This document shows positions 1 through 7,568 of a DNA stretch of 19,073 nucleotides, one piece after another (position 1 is the stretch's first letter; each line of letters begins with the position of its first letter). The DNA is from Betaproteobacteria bacterium. GTDB taxonomy: Bacteria > Pseudomonadota > Gammaproteobacteria > Burkholderiales > Burkholderiaceae_E. Location: assembly GCA_009922405.1 (NCBI GenBank), contig RFVZ01000015.1:1-19073 (forward strand), written 5' to 3'. Position numbers and translations under genes: made by a program. Below the pieces are notes generated by a model. The model did not search any database. It was not told where the DNA came from and saw only the letters and a list, made by a program, of their open reading frames with translations.

Positions 1-788
1 GCTGGCGACCAAAATCGATCTTGCCCCTCGAACCCGGCACCCGGATCGAGGTGGTGTCCGCCCCAGGGGAACCAGTCCTGGCTGGCGACAAAACCCGTCA
101 GGTTGCCCAGTAGCGCCCGGTGTGGAATCAAGGCTCCTTTGGGCGAACCGGTCGTTCCGCTGGTGTAAATCAGCACCGCCGGATCGTCGGCGAGGGTATG
201 TTTAATTGAATGATGCTTCGAGCCACGATCAATCATTGATTGATAGTCATGCTCAAACAATCGATCGTTCTGAAGGGCAGGGGCACATTCTTTACTGGGA
301 TCGATGAGGATCAGATCCGCTAGATCGGGGCATTCGAGGGCAGCCTCTCGAATGCTCTCGAGATGCGCCGCATCCACGATCGCGATCCGCGCCCCCGCAT
401 CGCGCAGCCTGAATGTGAGTGCCTCGGGGCCAAAAAGGACCGAAAGCGGCATGCTAATCGCGCCCAGTCGCATCGTCGCAAGGTGCGCCACGGCCGTCTC
501 CACGCACTGCGGCAGGATAATCGCGACCCGATCGCCGACATCCACGCCCAGTGTATCCAGCGCATTGGCCAGTTGGCACGACTGTTCATTGAGTTCGCGA
601 TAAGTCAGGGGGAGGTGACGGGCACCCGCCCCAGCTTCGATAATCGCTGGACGATTGCCGTGGGCGTCCGTTGCCCACCGTTGCGCGCAAACCTCAGCCA
701 CATTGAAGTGTCGCGGTATCTGCCACCGAAACGACTGCGTCAGACGCGCATAGTCATCGGGACGTCGCTGATTACGGTGTTTAGTCAT
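1..788 (-). CDS. AMP-forming acyl-CoA ligase, N-terminal part (cut by left window edge)
   Basis: About 262 N-terminal residues of an ANL-superfamily (acyl-CoA synthetase) enzyme are present; the C-terminal half lies beyond base 1. Such enzymes adenylate a carboxylic acid with ATP and pass it to CoA. The P-loop-like A3 motif YTSGTTGSPKG is at residues 208-218. The start has the form FRWQIP.HFN (20-29) followed by a conserved RWA, and the visible part ends in FWSPA (259-263), all typical of the medium-chain/short-chain acyl-CoA synthetase group in which a DWAW..GG stretch normally follows. The ATG at 788-786 is chosen because the family-like sequence begins just after it; no Shine-Dalgarno is visible. 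It is divergent from the hydrolase gene with 42 bp between starts. The substrate cannot be told from this half. Confidence 0.9.
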   Translation of the reverse strand, partial: MTKHRNQRRPDDYARLTQSFRWQIPRHFNVAEVCAQRWATDAHGNRPAIIEAGAGARHLPLTYRELNEQSCQLANALDTLGVDVGDRVAIILPQCVETAVAHLATMRLGAISMPLSVLFGPEALTFRLRDAGARIAIVDAAHLESIREAALECPDLADLILIDPSKECAPALQNDRLFEHDYQSMIDRGSKHHSIKHTLADDPAVLIYTSGTTGSPKGALIPHRALLGNLTGFVASQDWFPWGGHHLDPGAGFEGQDRFWSP

Positions 789-830
789 GATCTAAAAGGT
801 AGACTTCGCGCTCCGACCTGAATTCTATTC

Positions 831-1733
831 ATGATCACTCACTATAAACCGCGCCGTCCCAGCGAGTCATTGTGGGTCGAGGCGCGCGGAATTCGGCACC
901 ACATCCGTGCCTGGGGGCCAGTCGGTGCGCCCCCACTGTGGCTTTTGCATGGTTGGATGGATGGGTCTGCATCGTTCCAGTTTTTGGTTGACGAGTTGCA
1001 GATCGAGCGTCGCATTTATGCCCCTGACTGGCGTGGGTACGGACTGACCGAGCGAGCCCTGGGCGTCGATGCGTACTGGTTTCCGGACTACCTGGCAGAT
1101 CTCGAGGCCATGTTGGATGCGCTGGTTCCTGATCAGTCCGTTGACATGGCTGCACATAGCATGGGCGGCAATATCGCCTGCCTTTACGCGGGCGTAAGAC
1201 CCTCCCGGATTCGGCGGCTCGTCAATCTCGAGGGTTACGGGTTGCCGGGTAACCGTCCCGATCAAGCTCCCGAGCGCTACGCGCAGTGGCTCGATGAGCT
1301 CAGTAAGCCCGAGCGCGAACGGATCTGGCCGAGCCTGGAGACTCTGGTCTCAAGAATGTGTCGAAACAATCCTCGTCTCGGAGCGGATCGGGCGACGTGG
1401 CTTGCACAACACTGGGCCCAAGCCGTTGAGATGCCGGAGGGGGAGGGCTGGCAACTTCGGGGTGACCCCGCCCACCGCCGCCGCAACCCCGTGCTATACC
1501 GAGTCGAGGAGGTTTTGGCCTGCTGGCGCCAGATCACAGCTCCGGTTTTGCTGGTCGAGGCTGGCGAACCTGATGATTGGCACCAGTACACCCGGGAGCC
1601 TGCGTACCGCGAGCGCCTGGCGGCTTTCCCCTCCCTGCAGACGGTGACCGTTGCGGGTAGTGGTCATATGCTTCATCACGACCAGCCAGAGGCGGTAGCC
1701 CGCTTGATTGAGTCCTTCTTGGGCCAGCCATGA
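831..1733 (+). CDS. alpha/beta hydrolase
   Basis: 300-residue soluble alpha/beta-hydrolase-fold protein without a signal peptide. Visible landmarks: oxyanion-hole HGWMD (40-44), nucleophile elbow AHSMGG with Ser110 (the first Gly of G-x-S-x-G is Ala here), a candidate acid in LVEAGEPD (241-248), and the catalytic His279 in GSGHM. A cap region occupies roughly residues 135-220. These support an esterase/hydrolase activity, but the substrate is unknown. The stop overlaps the start of the next gene by 4 bp (ATGA), so the two are translationally coupled. It heads the seven-gene plus-strand run. No clear Shine-Dalgarno precedes the ATG at 831, but the sequence SLWVEARGIRHHIRAWG (residues 13-29) is typical of the family N-terminus, so this start is likely right to within a few codons. 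Confidence 0.9.
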   Translation: MITHYKPRRPSESLWVEARGIRHHIRAWGPVGAPPLWLLHGWMDGSASFQFLVDELQIERRIYAPDWRGYGLTERALGVDAYWFPDYLADLEAMLDALVPDQSVDMAAHSMGGNIACLYAGVRPSRIRRLVNLEGYGLPGNRPDQAPERYAQWLDELSKPERERIWPSLETLVSRMCRNNPRLGADRATWLAQHWAQAVEMPEGEGWQLRGDPAHRRRNPVLYRVEEVLACWRQITAPVLLVEAGEPDDWHQYTREPAYRERLAAFPSLQTVTVAGSGHMLHHDQPEAVARLIESFLGQP

Positions 1734-2605
1734 GTCAAGACCTGTCCCGCGATCTCGATCCACGGGATCCACATTCAATCAATGCGGATTTGCATTGTCA
1801 TTCTTTTTATTCTGACGGCACGCTGGCACCTGCGGTCCTCGTCCAACGTGCCAAGGCCAATGGGGTCGAACTCATGGCGTTGACCGACCACGATGAGTTG
1901 GGTGGCCTAGCCGAGGCCGCCGAGGCCGCTGCCGATCTTGGCATTCGCTTCGTGCCGGGTGTCGAGGTTTCTGTCAGTTGGGGTGGCGAGACCCTGCATA
2001 TCGTCGGGCTTGGGGTCGACCCGGACTCACCCGAGCTGGTTGCGGGTCTTGCGGGGGTTCGCTCGGGGCGTGATGCGCGAGCTCGCGAGATCGGCGAGCA
2101 ACTCGCCGCAGTGGGTCATGCGGGGGCCTATGAGGGCGCTGCGGCCATGGCGGGTAATGCTGGGTTGGTCTCGCGAACGCATTTTGCACGCTGGTTGGTT
2201 GAACGCGGTGCCTGCGATGACGTGCGCTCGGTGTTTTTGAAATACCTCGTACCGGGTCGTCCTGGCTATGTTCCGCACCATTGGTCTCGGCTTTCCGAAG
2301 CGGTGAACTGGATCAGGGCGGCTGGCGGCGTCGCCGTTCTTGCGCACCCGGCGCGCTACCGGGTGGGTGAGCTGGCGTTGACAACCATGCTTGAAGAATT
2401 CCGGACCGTCGGCGGCACAGCGATCGAGGTAGCGAGCGGCAGTCACACTCGCGACCAGGTGCGTCGGTTTGCGCGAATCGCAGCGGCTGAAGGATTTGAA
2501 GCGTCGAGAGGATCCGATTTTCACAGTCCGATCGAAAGTCACGCAGACCTCGGTTATGCACCGGTCCTGCCCGATTCGGTGGTGCCGGTCTGGCACAGAT
2601 GGTGA
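1730..2605 (+). CDS. rnm: PHP-domain phosphoesterase, RNase AM / YciV (TrpH) family
   Basis: 291-residue polymerase-and-histidinol-phosphatase (PHP) protein. Metal ligands are all visible: DLHCHS (His22, His24), SDGT (Asp29), LTDHDE (Asp53, His54), Glu79 in PGVEVS, His90 in HIVGLG, His206 in VAVLAHPARY, and Asp263/His265 in RGSDFHS. Length and motif order match E. coli YciV (RNase AM), which hydrolyses 3',5'-bisphosphonucleotides and trims RNA 5' ends, including rRNA precursors. That function is carried over from the family, not shown here. The gene overlaps the hydrolase by 4 bp and yciO by 7 bp. The yciV-yciO adjacency is also found in E. coli, which supports the assignment. Confidence 0.92.
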   Translation: MSQDLSRDLDPRDPHSINADLHCHSFYSDGTLAPAVLVQRAKANGVELMALTDHDELGGLAEAAEAAADLGIRFVPGVEVSVSWGGETLHIVGLGVDPDSPELVAGLAGVRSGRDARAREIGEQLAAVGHAGAYEGAAAMAGNAGLVSRTHFARWLVERGACDDVRSVFLKYLVPGRPGYVPHHWSRLSEAVNWIRAAGGVAVLAHPARYRVGELALTTMLEEFRTVGGTAIEVASGSHTRDQVRRFARIAAAEGFEASRGSDFHSPIESHADLGYAPVLPDSVVPVWHRW

Positions 2606-3261
2606 GGCTGATCGTTCATCCGGTCCAGCCGCAGAAACGACTTCTCGAGCAGGCTGCGGTATTGCTTCGGGGCGGTGCGCTCGGCGTGATTGCCACCGAT
2701 GCGGGGTATGCGCTTGCATGTCGGCTCGACGACAAGACTGCGGTCGACCGACTGAGGGCGATTCGTCGAATCGACGACCGACATCTCTTGACTCTGTTAT
2801 GTCGAGATCTATCTGAACTGTCGCATTATTCGCAGGTCGATAATCGGCAGTATCGGTTTCTCAAGCGATGGACCCCGGGGACTTACACCTTTGTGTTGCC
2901 CGCAACGCGGGAGGTTCCGCGACGTTTGGCGCACCCATCGCGTAAGACCGTTGGCATGCGGGTGCCGGATCATCCGGTTCCGCTCGGTCTGCTCGAATCG
3001 CTTGGACAACCGCTGCTGGCCTCGACATTGCGGATGCCCGATGAAGACCAAACGCTCGCGGATCCGGACGACATTGAAGAACGCCTCGGTAAACGAGTCG
3101 ATCTGATGATCGATGCCGGTTGGCTGAGTTCCATCCCCACAACGATCGTCGACCTGGCCGGTCCGAAGCCGTTGCTGCGGCGGGCGGGTCTCGGGTTCGA
3201 TGCCATCGCCGGCGAAATTGAGCAGGCCGAGGTGTCCGGAAGCGAGACGGAGCACGGGTAG
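2599..3261 (+). CDS. yciO: YciO-type Sua5/YrdC/YwlC protein
   Basis: 220-residue protein of the Sua5/YrdC family, which includes threonylcarbamoyl-AMP synthases for the tRNA t6A modification. The sequence is closer to the YciO branch than to TsaC: it has IATDAGYALACR (31-42), a basic AIRRIDDRH segment (54-62), LLCRDLSELSHYS (66-78), the TPGTYTFVLPAT block (92-103), KTVGMRVPDHP (116-126) and a final PTTIVDL (180-186). YciO is reported to be a poor replacement for TsaC in t6A synthesis, so the exact role is open. Its start overlaps the upstream PHP gene by 7 bp and it has no evident Shine-Dalgarno of its own, implying translational coupling. The last ~15 residues are acidic and look non-conserved. 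Confidence 0.9.
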   Translation: MVRLIVHPVQPQKRLLEQAAVLLRGGALGVIATDAGYALACRLDDKTAVDRLRAIRRIDDRHLLTLLCRDLSELSHYSQVDNRQYRFLKRWTPGTYTFVLPATREVPRRLAHPSRKTVGMRVPDHPVPLGLLESLGQPLLASTLRMPDEDQTLADPDDIEERLGKRVDLMIDAGWLSSIPTTIVDLAGPKPLLRRAGLGFDAIAGEIEQAEVSGSETEHG

Positions 3262-3309
3262 AATCACGCGCTTATGAATACCATTTCGGCCGTTACAGGC
3301 CTCACCAAC

Positions 3310-4362
3310 ATGTCCGAGCGCGTTGTCTCGGGAATGCGCCCCACGGGCGCGCTGCATCTCGGTCATTATCACGGCGCGCTCAAGAACTGGGCACGATTGC
3401 AGGCATTGCATCCCTGCCTTTTCTTCGTTGCCGACTGGCATGCGCTGACTACCCACTATGAGTCGCCGGGTGAGATCGGGCACAACGTCTGGGAGATGGT
3501 GACCGATTGGCTCGCCGGCGGAATTGACCCCAAGCAAGCGACTCTGTTTTTGCAATCCCGCGTCCCCGAGCACGCTGAACTGCATGTGCTGCTTTCGATG
3601 GGCACGCCTTTAGGATGGCTTGAACGAGTGCCAACCTATAAAGATCAGCAAGAAAAACTTGCCGATCGCGATCTCGCGACCTATGGTTTTTTAGGGTACC
3701 CCTTGCTGCAGGCGGCTGACATCTTGATTTATCGGGCGGCTTGGGTGCCGGTCGGAGAAGATCAGGTACCTCATATCGAACTCACGCGCGAAATCGCGCG
3801 GCGTTTTAATCATCTCTATGGGCCGCCCCCTGACCCCAAGGAACAGGCGGCGGCGCGCAAGCGTGGCATCACACTCGAAAATGCTCCGATATTGACCGAG
3901 CCGCAAGCGTTGCTGACCGAGGCCTCCCGATTGCCCGGGGTGGACGGTCAGAAGATGTCGAAGTCCTACGGGAATGCCATCGCAATGCGCGAGACTCCTG
4001 AGTCGGTCACTAAAAAAATTCGTACGATGCCCACCGATCCGGCCCGGGTTCGGCGCACCGATCCGGGTGACCCCGAGCGATGCCCGGTTTGGGCGCTGCA
4101 TGAGGTCTATTCGCCCGAGAATACTCAGGCATGGGTTCAGCAGGGTTGCCGGTCTGCGGGGATTGGTTGTATCGAGTGTAAACAACCGGTGATTGACGCC
4201 GTGATCGGCGAGACAGCAGTTTTCATTGAGCGCGCCCGACCGTATCAGGAAGACCCAAGGCTTTTGCGCGACATTGTGGATGCCGGCTGTGATCGGGCCC
4301 GCCTGATTGCGCGCGAAACGATGCGCGAGGTTCGTGATGCGATGGGACTTGGTTACGTCTAA
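3310..4362 (+). CDS. trpS: tryptophanyl-tRNA synthetase with predicted Fe-S cysteine motif
   Basis: Class I aminoacyl-tRNA synthetase that charges tRNA-Trp. Numbered from ATG 3310 (350 aa): HIGH-type motif HLGHYHG (16-22), KMSKS at 215-219, and a C-terminal-half insertion carrying Cys258, Cys280, Cys287 and Cys290. Spacing C-x21-C-x6-C-x2-C closely resembles the [4Fe-4S] site known in Thermotoga TrpRS. An ATG at 3274 in the same frame would add 12 residues, but family proteins normally begin a few residues before RVVSGMRPTG, and ACAGG (3295-3299) lies 10 nt before ATG 3310, so the later start is preferred. A -10-like TAGAAT overlaps the yciO stop (3259-3264), but no -35 partner was found. The gene lies in the plus-strand run after yciO. 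Confidence 0.95.
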   Translation: MSERVVSGMRPTGALHLGHYHGALKNWARLQALHPCLFFVADWHALTTHYESPGEIGHNVWEMVTDWLAGGIDPKQATLFLQSRVPEHAELHVLLSMGTPLGWLERVPTYKDQQEKLADRDLATYGFLGYPLLQAADILIYRAAWVPVGEDQVPHIELTREIARRFNHLYGPPPDPKEQAAARKRGITLENAPILTEPQALLTEASRLPGVDGQKMSKSYGNAIAMRETPESVTKKIRTMPTDPARVRRTDPGDPERCPVWALHEVYSPENTQAWVQQGCRSAGIGCIECKQPVIDAVIGETAVFIERARPYQEDPRLLRDIVDAGCDRARLIARETMREVRDAMGLGYV

Positions 4363-4401
4363 TGTATCGTTTTATTAATGCTCAAACTTAGAGCGCTTCG
4401 A

Positions 4402-5295
4402 ATGGCTAACAATTCTTTTGACGTCTTCGGTAGCATGGTCGCCATCGTGAGTCCGATGCACGAGGACGGCTCGCTCGACCTGGACGGGTACAGGCGTTTG
4501 ATCGACTGGCAGATCGAGAGCGGCACCCAGGCGATCGTTGCGGTGGGTACGACTGGTGAGTCTCCATCGGTGGATGTGAACGAGCACGTCACCTTAATTC
4601 GGGTGGCGGTTGAACAGGCCGCTGGGCGCGTGCCCATCATTGCGGGCAGCGGCGCTAACTCCACGCGTGAAGCGATTGAACTCACTGCTGCAGCGCATCA
4701 GGTCGGTGCGAATGCCACGCTACAGGTTGTGCCCTACTACAACAAGCCTACCCAGGAAGGCTTGTATCGACATTTCGCGGCTGTTGCTGAGGCGGTCGAT
4801 CTTCCGGTTATTTTGTACAACGTGCCTGGAAGAACGGTCGCCGATCTGGCCAATGACACCGTTGTTCGTCTGTCGGAAGTTCCCGGCGTTGTGGGCCTCA
4901 AGGATGCGACTGGTGACCTGCCGCGTGCTGCGCTGTTGTTGCAGCGCTTACCTGCGCATTTCCGTCTCTATAGCGGTAATGACGACTCGGCGCTGCCATT
5001 TTTGCTGCAGGGTGGGCACGGCGTGATCTCTGTGACCGCGAACGTGGCGCCTGCCGCGATGTCTAGCCTGTGTGCCGCAGCGATCGCCGGGGATGTACTG
5101 ACAGCTCGGGGAATTAACCGGGCGCTCCTTGGCCTGCATGAAAAATTGTTTGTCGAGGCCAATCCGATTCCAGTCAAATGGGCGCTCGCACAAACCGGTC
5201 GCATTCCCCCGGGATTGCGCTTACCACTAACGCCCCTTTCACCGATTTATCACGAGGCAGTCAGCGCAGCGATGCGGGCGGCCGGCGTGGTGTGA
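4402..5295 (+). CDS. dapA: 4-hydroxy-tetrahydrodipicolinate synthase
   Basis: 297-residue TIM-barrel aldolase that condenses pyruvate with aspartate semialdehyde, the first committed step to diaminopimelate and lysine. From ATG 4402 the catalytic set is visible: GTTGES with Thr50/Thr51, YYNKP (112-116), Tyr139 in ILYNVPGRT, and the Schiff-base Lys167 in GLKDATG. The open frame extends upstream to ATG 4378, but MANNSFDVFGSMVAIVSPM from 4402 fits the family N-terminus. Both starts lack a strong Shine-Dalgarno; only an AGAG sits 12-15 nt upstream of 4402. The stop is immediately followed by bamC, the dapA-bamC order also seen in E. coli. No unusual active-site change was seen. Confidence 0.96.
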   Translation: MANNSFDVFGSMVAIVSPMHEDGSLDLDGYRRLIDWQIESGTQAIVAVGTTGESPSVDVNEHVTLIRVAVEQAAGRVPIIAGSGANSTREAIELTAAAHQVGANATLQVVPYYNKPTQEGLYRHFAAVAEAVDLPVILYNVPGRTVADLANDTVVRLSEVPGVVGLKDATGDLPRAALLLQRLPAHFRLYSGNDDSALPFLLQGGHGVISVTANVAPAAMSSLCAAAIAGDVLTARGINRALLGLHEKLFVEANPIPVKWALAQTGRIPPGLRLPLTPLSPIYHEAVSAAMRAAGVV

Positions 5296-5310
5296 TGTCG
5301 TACCGAACTC

Positions 5311-5314
5311 AGGA
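5311..5314 (+). promoter_or_regulatory. Shine-Dalgarno deciding the bamC start
   Basis: AGGA lies 7 nt before the ATG at 5322. Translation from 5322 begins directly with a lipoprotein signal peptide. The competing ATG at 5295 overlaps the dapA stop (TGATG) but would put nine hydrophilic residues before the signal sequence. Confidence 0.6.
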
Positions 5315-5321
5315 ATTCCGC

Positions 5322-6464
5322 ATGCGCTTTGTCGTTCAAATCGGGGCTATTGGTCTCGTTCTGTTGGGGGGATGCAGTTCCGTATCCAACATGCTGCCCG
5401 ATCCAAAGGTCGACTACCGATCATCGACGACCCGGCCCGAGGCGAAACTCGAAGTGCCGCCCGATCTCGTCTCGCCGCGCGGTGATGAGCGGTTTATGTT
5501 GCCCGAGCGGGTCTCGGGGGCCACGCTGTCCGGCTATGCCCGTGAACGCGCCGCACGCGATCAACTGGCAGGAAGCAGCGTTGGCGCGCAGCGCGATGTG
5601 CTGCCCGACGTGACTGGCATGAAGATCGAGCGGGCCGGCACGATGCGATGGCTCACGGTGAAACGCCCCCCGGGGCAGCTCTGGCCGGTGCTTCGGACGT
5701 TTTGGCAAGAGTCAGGTTTCACGTTAGCGGTTGATCAACCGGCGATCGGCGTGATGGAGACCGAATGGGCTGAAAACCGAGCCAAGATCCCCCAGGATTT
5801 CATCCGTTCAACCATCGGGAAAGTGTTTGATGGCATTTATTCAACGGGCGAACGCGATCGCTTCCGTGTCCGCCTCGAAGCGGTTGAGGCTGGGACTGAG
5901 ATTCATTTGAGCCATCGTGGCATGGTTGAAGTGCCTGGTGAAAACAAGAATGGTTTTGTCTGGACTCAGCGTCCCAGCGATCCGGAACTCGAAGCCGAGT
6001 TCTTGCGCCGCCTTATGGTGCGTCTCGGTAGCGATTCCAATCGCGCGACTGCTGACCTTTCACCGAATTCAGGTTCTCTGGTCTTGCGGGCGAGGTCACT
6101 TTCAGACGGCGCGGTGCAGGTGGACGAATCCTTCGATCGGGCCTGGCGTCGCGTTGGGTTGGCCCTTGATCGCGCTGGGTTTACCGTTGAGGACCGTGAC
6201 CGTTCACGTGGTGTTTACTTTGTTCGCTACGTCGATCCGGCGACCGAATCGAGTTCCGCCCGATCGATCTTTGACCGAATCTTCAGCGGCAATGCCGATC
6301 CAACACCACGTCGTTTCCGGATTGTTCTGGTCGGATCAAGTGTCGCGGGACAAGCTGCGACCGATATCCGGGTTCTCAGTAAGGACGGTGGGGCGGTGGT
6401 GGAGGCGGCCGAGCGGCCGGTCGCAACCCGGATCGCCAGTTTGTTGTTCGAACAGTTGAAATAA
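5322..6464 (+). CDS. bamC: outer membrane assembly lipoprotein BamC (NlpB/DapX)
   Basis: 380-residue lipoprotein, a subunit of the BAM complex that inserts beta-barrel proteins into the outer membrane. Residues 1-17 form a lipoprotein signal peptide ending in the lipobox LLGGC (acylated Cys18). The following segment contains LPDPKVDY and EVPPDL, matching the extended region of BamC that lies along BamD in E. coli. Two helix-grip-like domains follow, at about residues 100-235 and 255-380; the first includes PPGQLWPVLRTFWQESGF. ATG 5322 is chosen for its Shine-Dalgarno and signal peptide; the open frame runs back to 5178 inside dapA and ATG 5295 is an alternative. It sits between dapA and the MBL gene in the same run. 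Confidence 0.92.
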   Translation: MRFVVQIGAIGLVLLGGCSSVSNMLPDPKVDYRSSTTRPEAKLEVPPDLVSPRGDERFMLPERVSGATLSGYARERAARDQLAGSSVGAQRDVLPDVTGMKIERAGTMRWLTVKRPPGQLWPVLRTFWQESGFTLAVDQPAIGVMETEWAENRAKIPQDFIRSTIGKVFDGIYSTGERDRFRVRLEAVEAGTEIHLSHRGMVEVPGENKNGFVWTQRPSDPELEAEFLRRLMVRLGSDSNRATADLSPNSGSLVLRARSLSDGAVQVDESFDRAWRRVGLALDRAGFTVEDRDRSRGVYFVRYVDPATESSSARSIFDRIFSGNADPTPRRFRIVLVGSSVAGQAATDIRVLSKDGGAVVEAAERPVATRIASLLFEQLK

Positions 6465-6480
6465 AAGCCTCTGGCTACGG

Positions 6481-7257
6481 GTGAGATTCGCCAGTTTGGG
6501 CAGCGGGAGCGCGGGTAACGCGCTCCTGGTCGAGTCGATTGTTGCCGGTAGGCCCAGTCGGGTCCTGATCGATTGCGGTTTTGGTCCACGAGAACTCTCC
6601 CGCCGCCTCGGCCGTCTAGGCCTGACGGCCCAGGATCTTGATGCGGTTCTGGTGACCCACGAACACGGTGACCATGTCGGCGGAGTGCCTTCGCTAGCCC
6701 GTCGTGAGTCGCTTCCGGTGTATCTCACCTGGGGCACCTATAGCGCGCTCTCGGCATCTGCGTTTGGTGATGCGCCGATTCACCTTCTGGATGCGCGGCG
6801 TGGGTTTGAGGTGGCTGGCTTTGGGGTTCAGCCGATCGCCGTGCCTCACGACGCCCGCGAACCGGTGCAGTTTGTGATTGAGGATGGGCGCTCCCGACTC
6901 GGCGTCCTGACCGATCTTGGGCACGGAACGCCCCACATCACGCAGACCTTCTGTCGCTTGACCGCCCTGGTTCTGGAGTGCAACCACGACGAGGAAATGC
7001 TTCTTGCAGGCACTTATCCCCCCTCGCTAAAACGGCGGATCGGCGGTCCGTATGGGCATTTGTCCAATGGGGCTGCAGCTTCAATTCTGTCGAGCCTGGA
7101 CCGCTCTAAATTGACCCGTGTGGTTGCTGCACATTTAAGCGAACAAAACAACCGGCCCGAGTTGGCCGCGAGCGCATTGTTGGTCGAAGGCGGAATCGAC
7201 GAGTCGCTACTAATGATTGCTGATCAGGAGGCTGGCTTCGATTGGTGCGCGGCCTGA
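6481..7257 (+). CDS. MBL-fold metallohydrolase (YycJ/WalJ-like)
   Basis: 258-residue metallo-beta-lactamase-fold enzyme, probably cytosolic since no signal peptide is present. It begins MRFASLGSGSAGNALLVE, the usual opening of the YycJ/WalJ branch. Metal-site residues: THEHGDH (His60, His62, Asp64, His65), His123 in VPHDA, Asp145 in LTDLGH, and a final His218 in AAHLSEQNN, with YGHLSN (191-196) between. Related MBL proteins act on phosphodiesters or nucleic acids, but the substrate here is unknown. The start codon is GTG at 6481, 16 bp after bamC; no good Shine-Dalgarno is visible. The gene ends the plus-strand run and is followed 10 bp later by a terminator. Confidence 0.88.
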   Translation: MRFASLGSGSAGNALLVESIVAGRPSRVLIDCGFGPRELSRRLGRLGLTAQDLDAVLVTHEHGDHVGGVPSLARRESLPVYLTWGTYSALSASAFGDAPIHLLDARRGFEVAGFGVQPIAVPHDAREPVQFVIEDGRSRLGVLTDLGHGTPHITQTFCRLTALVLECNHDEEMLLAGTYPPSLKRRIGGPYGHLSNGAAASILSSLDRSKLTRVVAAHLSEQNNRPELAASALLVEGGIDESLLMIADQEAGFDWCAA

Positions 7258-7267
7258 GGGCTTAGGC

Positions 7268-7301
7268 AAAAAAAAACCGGCGCTCGAGGCGCCGGCTTTT
7301 T
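7268..7301. terminator. bidirectional rho-independent terminator
   Basis: A perfect 7-bp GC stem, CCGGCGC (7277-7283) with GCGCCGG (7289-7295) and a 5-nt loop, has T5 after it on the plus strand (7297-7301) and A9 before it (7268-7276), which reads as T9 on the minus strand. It can therefore end both the MBL-fold gene run (plus) and the small lipoprotein gene (minus). The longer T tract favours the lipoprotein transcript. Confidence 0.9.
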
Positions 7302-7318
7302 GATCGAAGAAAAACGAA

Positions 7319-7528
7319 TTACTTCTTCTCTTCTTTCTTTTCTTCGGCAGCAGGTGCAGCAGGTGCGGCAGGTGCCGCGTCAGCAGCAGGTGCTGCTGGT
7401 GCGGGCTCAGCAGCAGGGGCAGCTGGAGCGGCAGGTGCTGCGGGCGCAGGAGCAGGCGCTTCTTCTTTCTTGCCACAGGCAGCAAGTGCCAAAGCGATCA
7501 GGGAGGCGGCGAGGATTTGCTTGGTCAT
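7319..7528 (-). CDS. small Ala/Pro-rich lipoprotein, function unknown
   Basis: 69 residues. Residues 1-17 are a lipoprotein signal peptide ending in the lipobox LAAC (Cys18). The +2 residue is Gly rather than Asp, which fits outer-membrane sorting. The mature part is GKKEE, then an almost pure Ala/Pro stretch (24-61) with a mostly three-residue AAP rhythm, then a charged tail of Glu and Lys ending in Lys-Lys. It has no globular domain or Cys/His ligand sites. A good Shine-Dalgarno, a possible promoter and a strong terminator mark it as a separate single-gene unit. Small lipoproteins of this kind are common but uncharacterised; an envelope tether is conceivable (see findings). The gene call is strong, the function unknown. 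Confidence 0.82.
   Translation of the reverse strand: MTKQILAASLIALALAACGKKEEAPAPAPAAPAAPAAPAAEPAPAAPAADAAPAAPAAPAAEEKKEEKK
7346..7459 (-). repeat. Ala/Pro-rich low-complexity repeat in the small lipoprotein
   Basis: Codons 24-61 of the lipoprotein are almost all Ala or Pro, with an irregular AAP period visible as 9-nt units such as gcaggtgca on the plus strand. The only interruptions are Glu41 and Asp50. Synonymous codons differ between units, so the repeat is maintained mainly at protein level. Confidence 0.8.
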
Positions 7529-7537
7529 GGTCTTAAG

Positions 7538-7541
7538 TCCT
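7538..7541 (-). promoter_or_regulatory. Shine-Dalgarno of the small lipoprotein gene
   Basis: AGGA on the minus strand ends 9 nt before the ATG at 7528. It is one of the clearest ribosome binding sites in the window and fixes the start of the lipoprotein. Confidence 0.65.
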
Positions 7542-7568
7542 ATTGCTTCGAGTTGAAACCCGATTGAA

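Noticed and set aside
363..821. 152-codon plus-strand ORF
   Set aside because: It is antisense to the acyl-CoA ligase, whose family motifs are clear on the minus strand; the translation is Arg-rich with no recognisable domain.
3259..3264. TAGAAT as a -10 box for trpS
   Set aside because: No -35 element was found at the proper distance and the motif includes the yciO stop codon. It is kept only as a remark on trpS.
6101..6110. TTCAGACGGC, the reverse complement of the Neisseria DNA uptake sequence core
   Set aside because: Only one copy was seen, inside bamC codons for Ser-Asp-Gly; functional uptake sequences are dense and often paired as terminators. It is probably chance.
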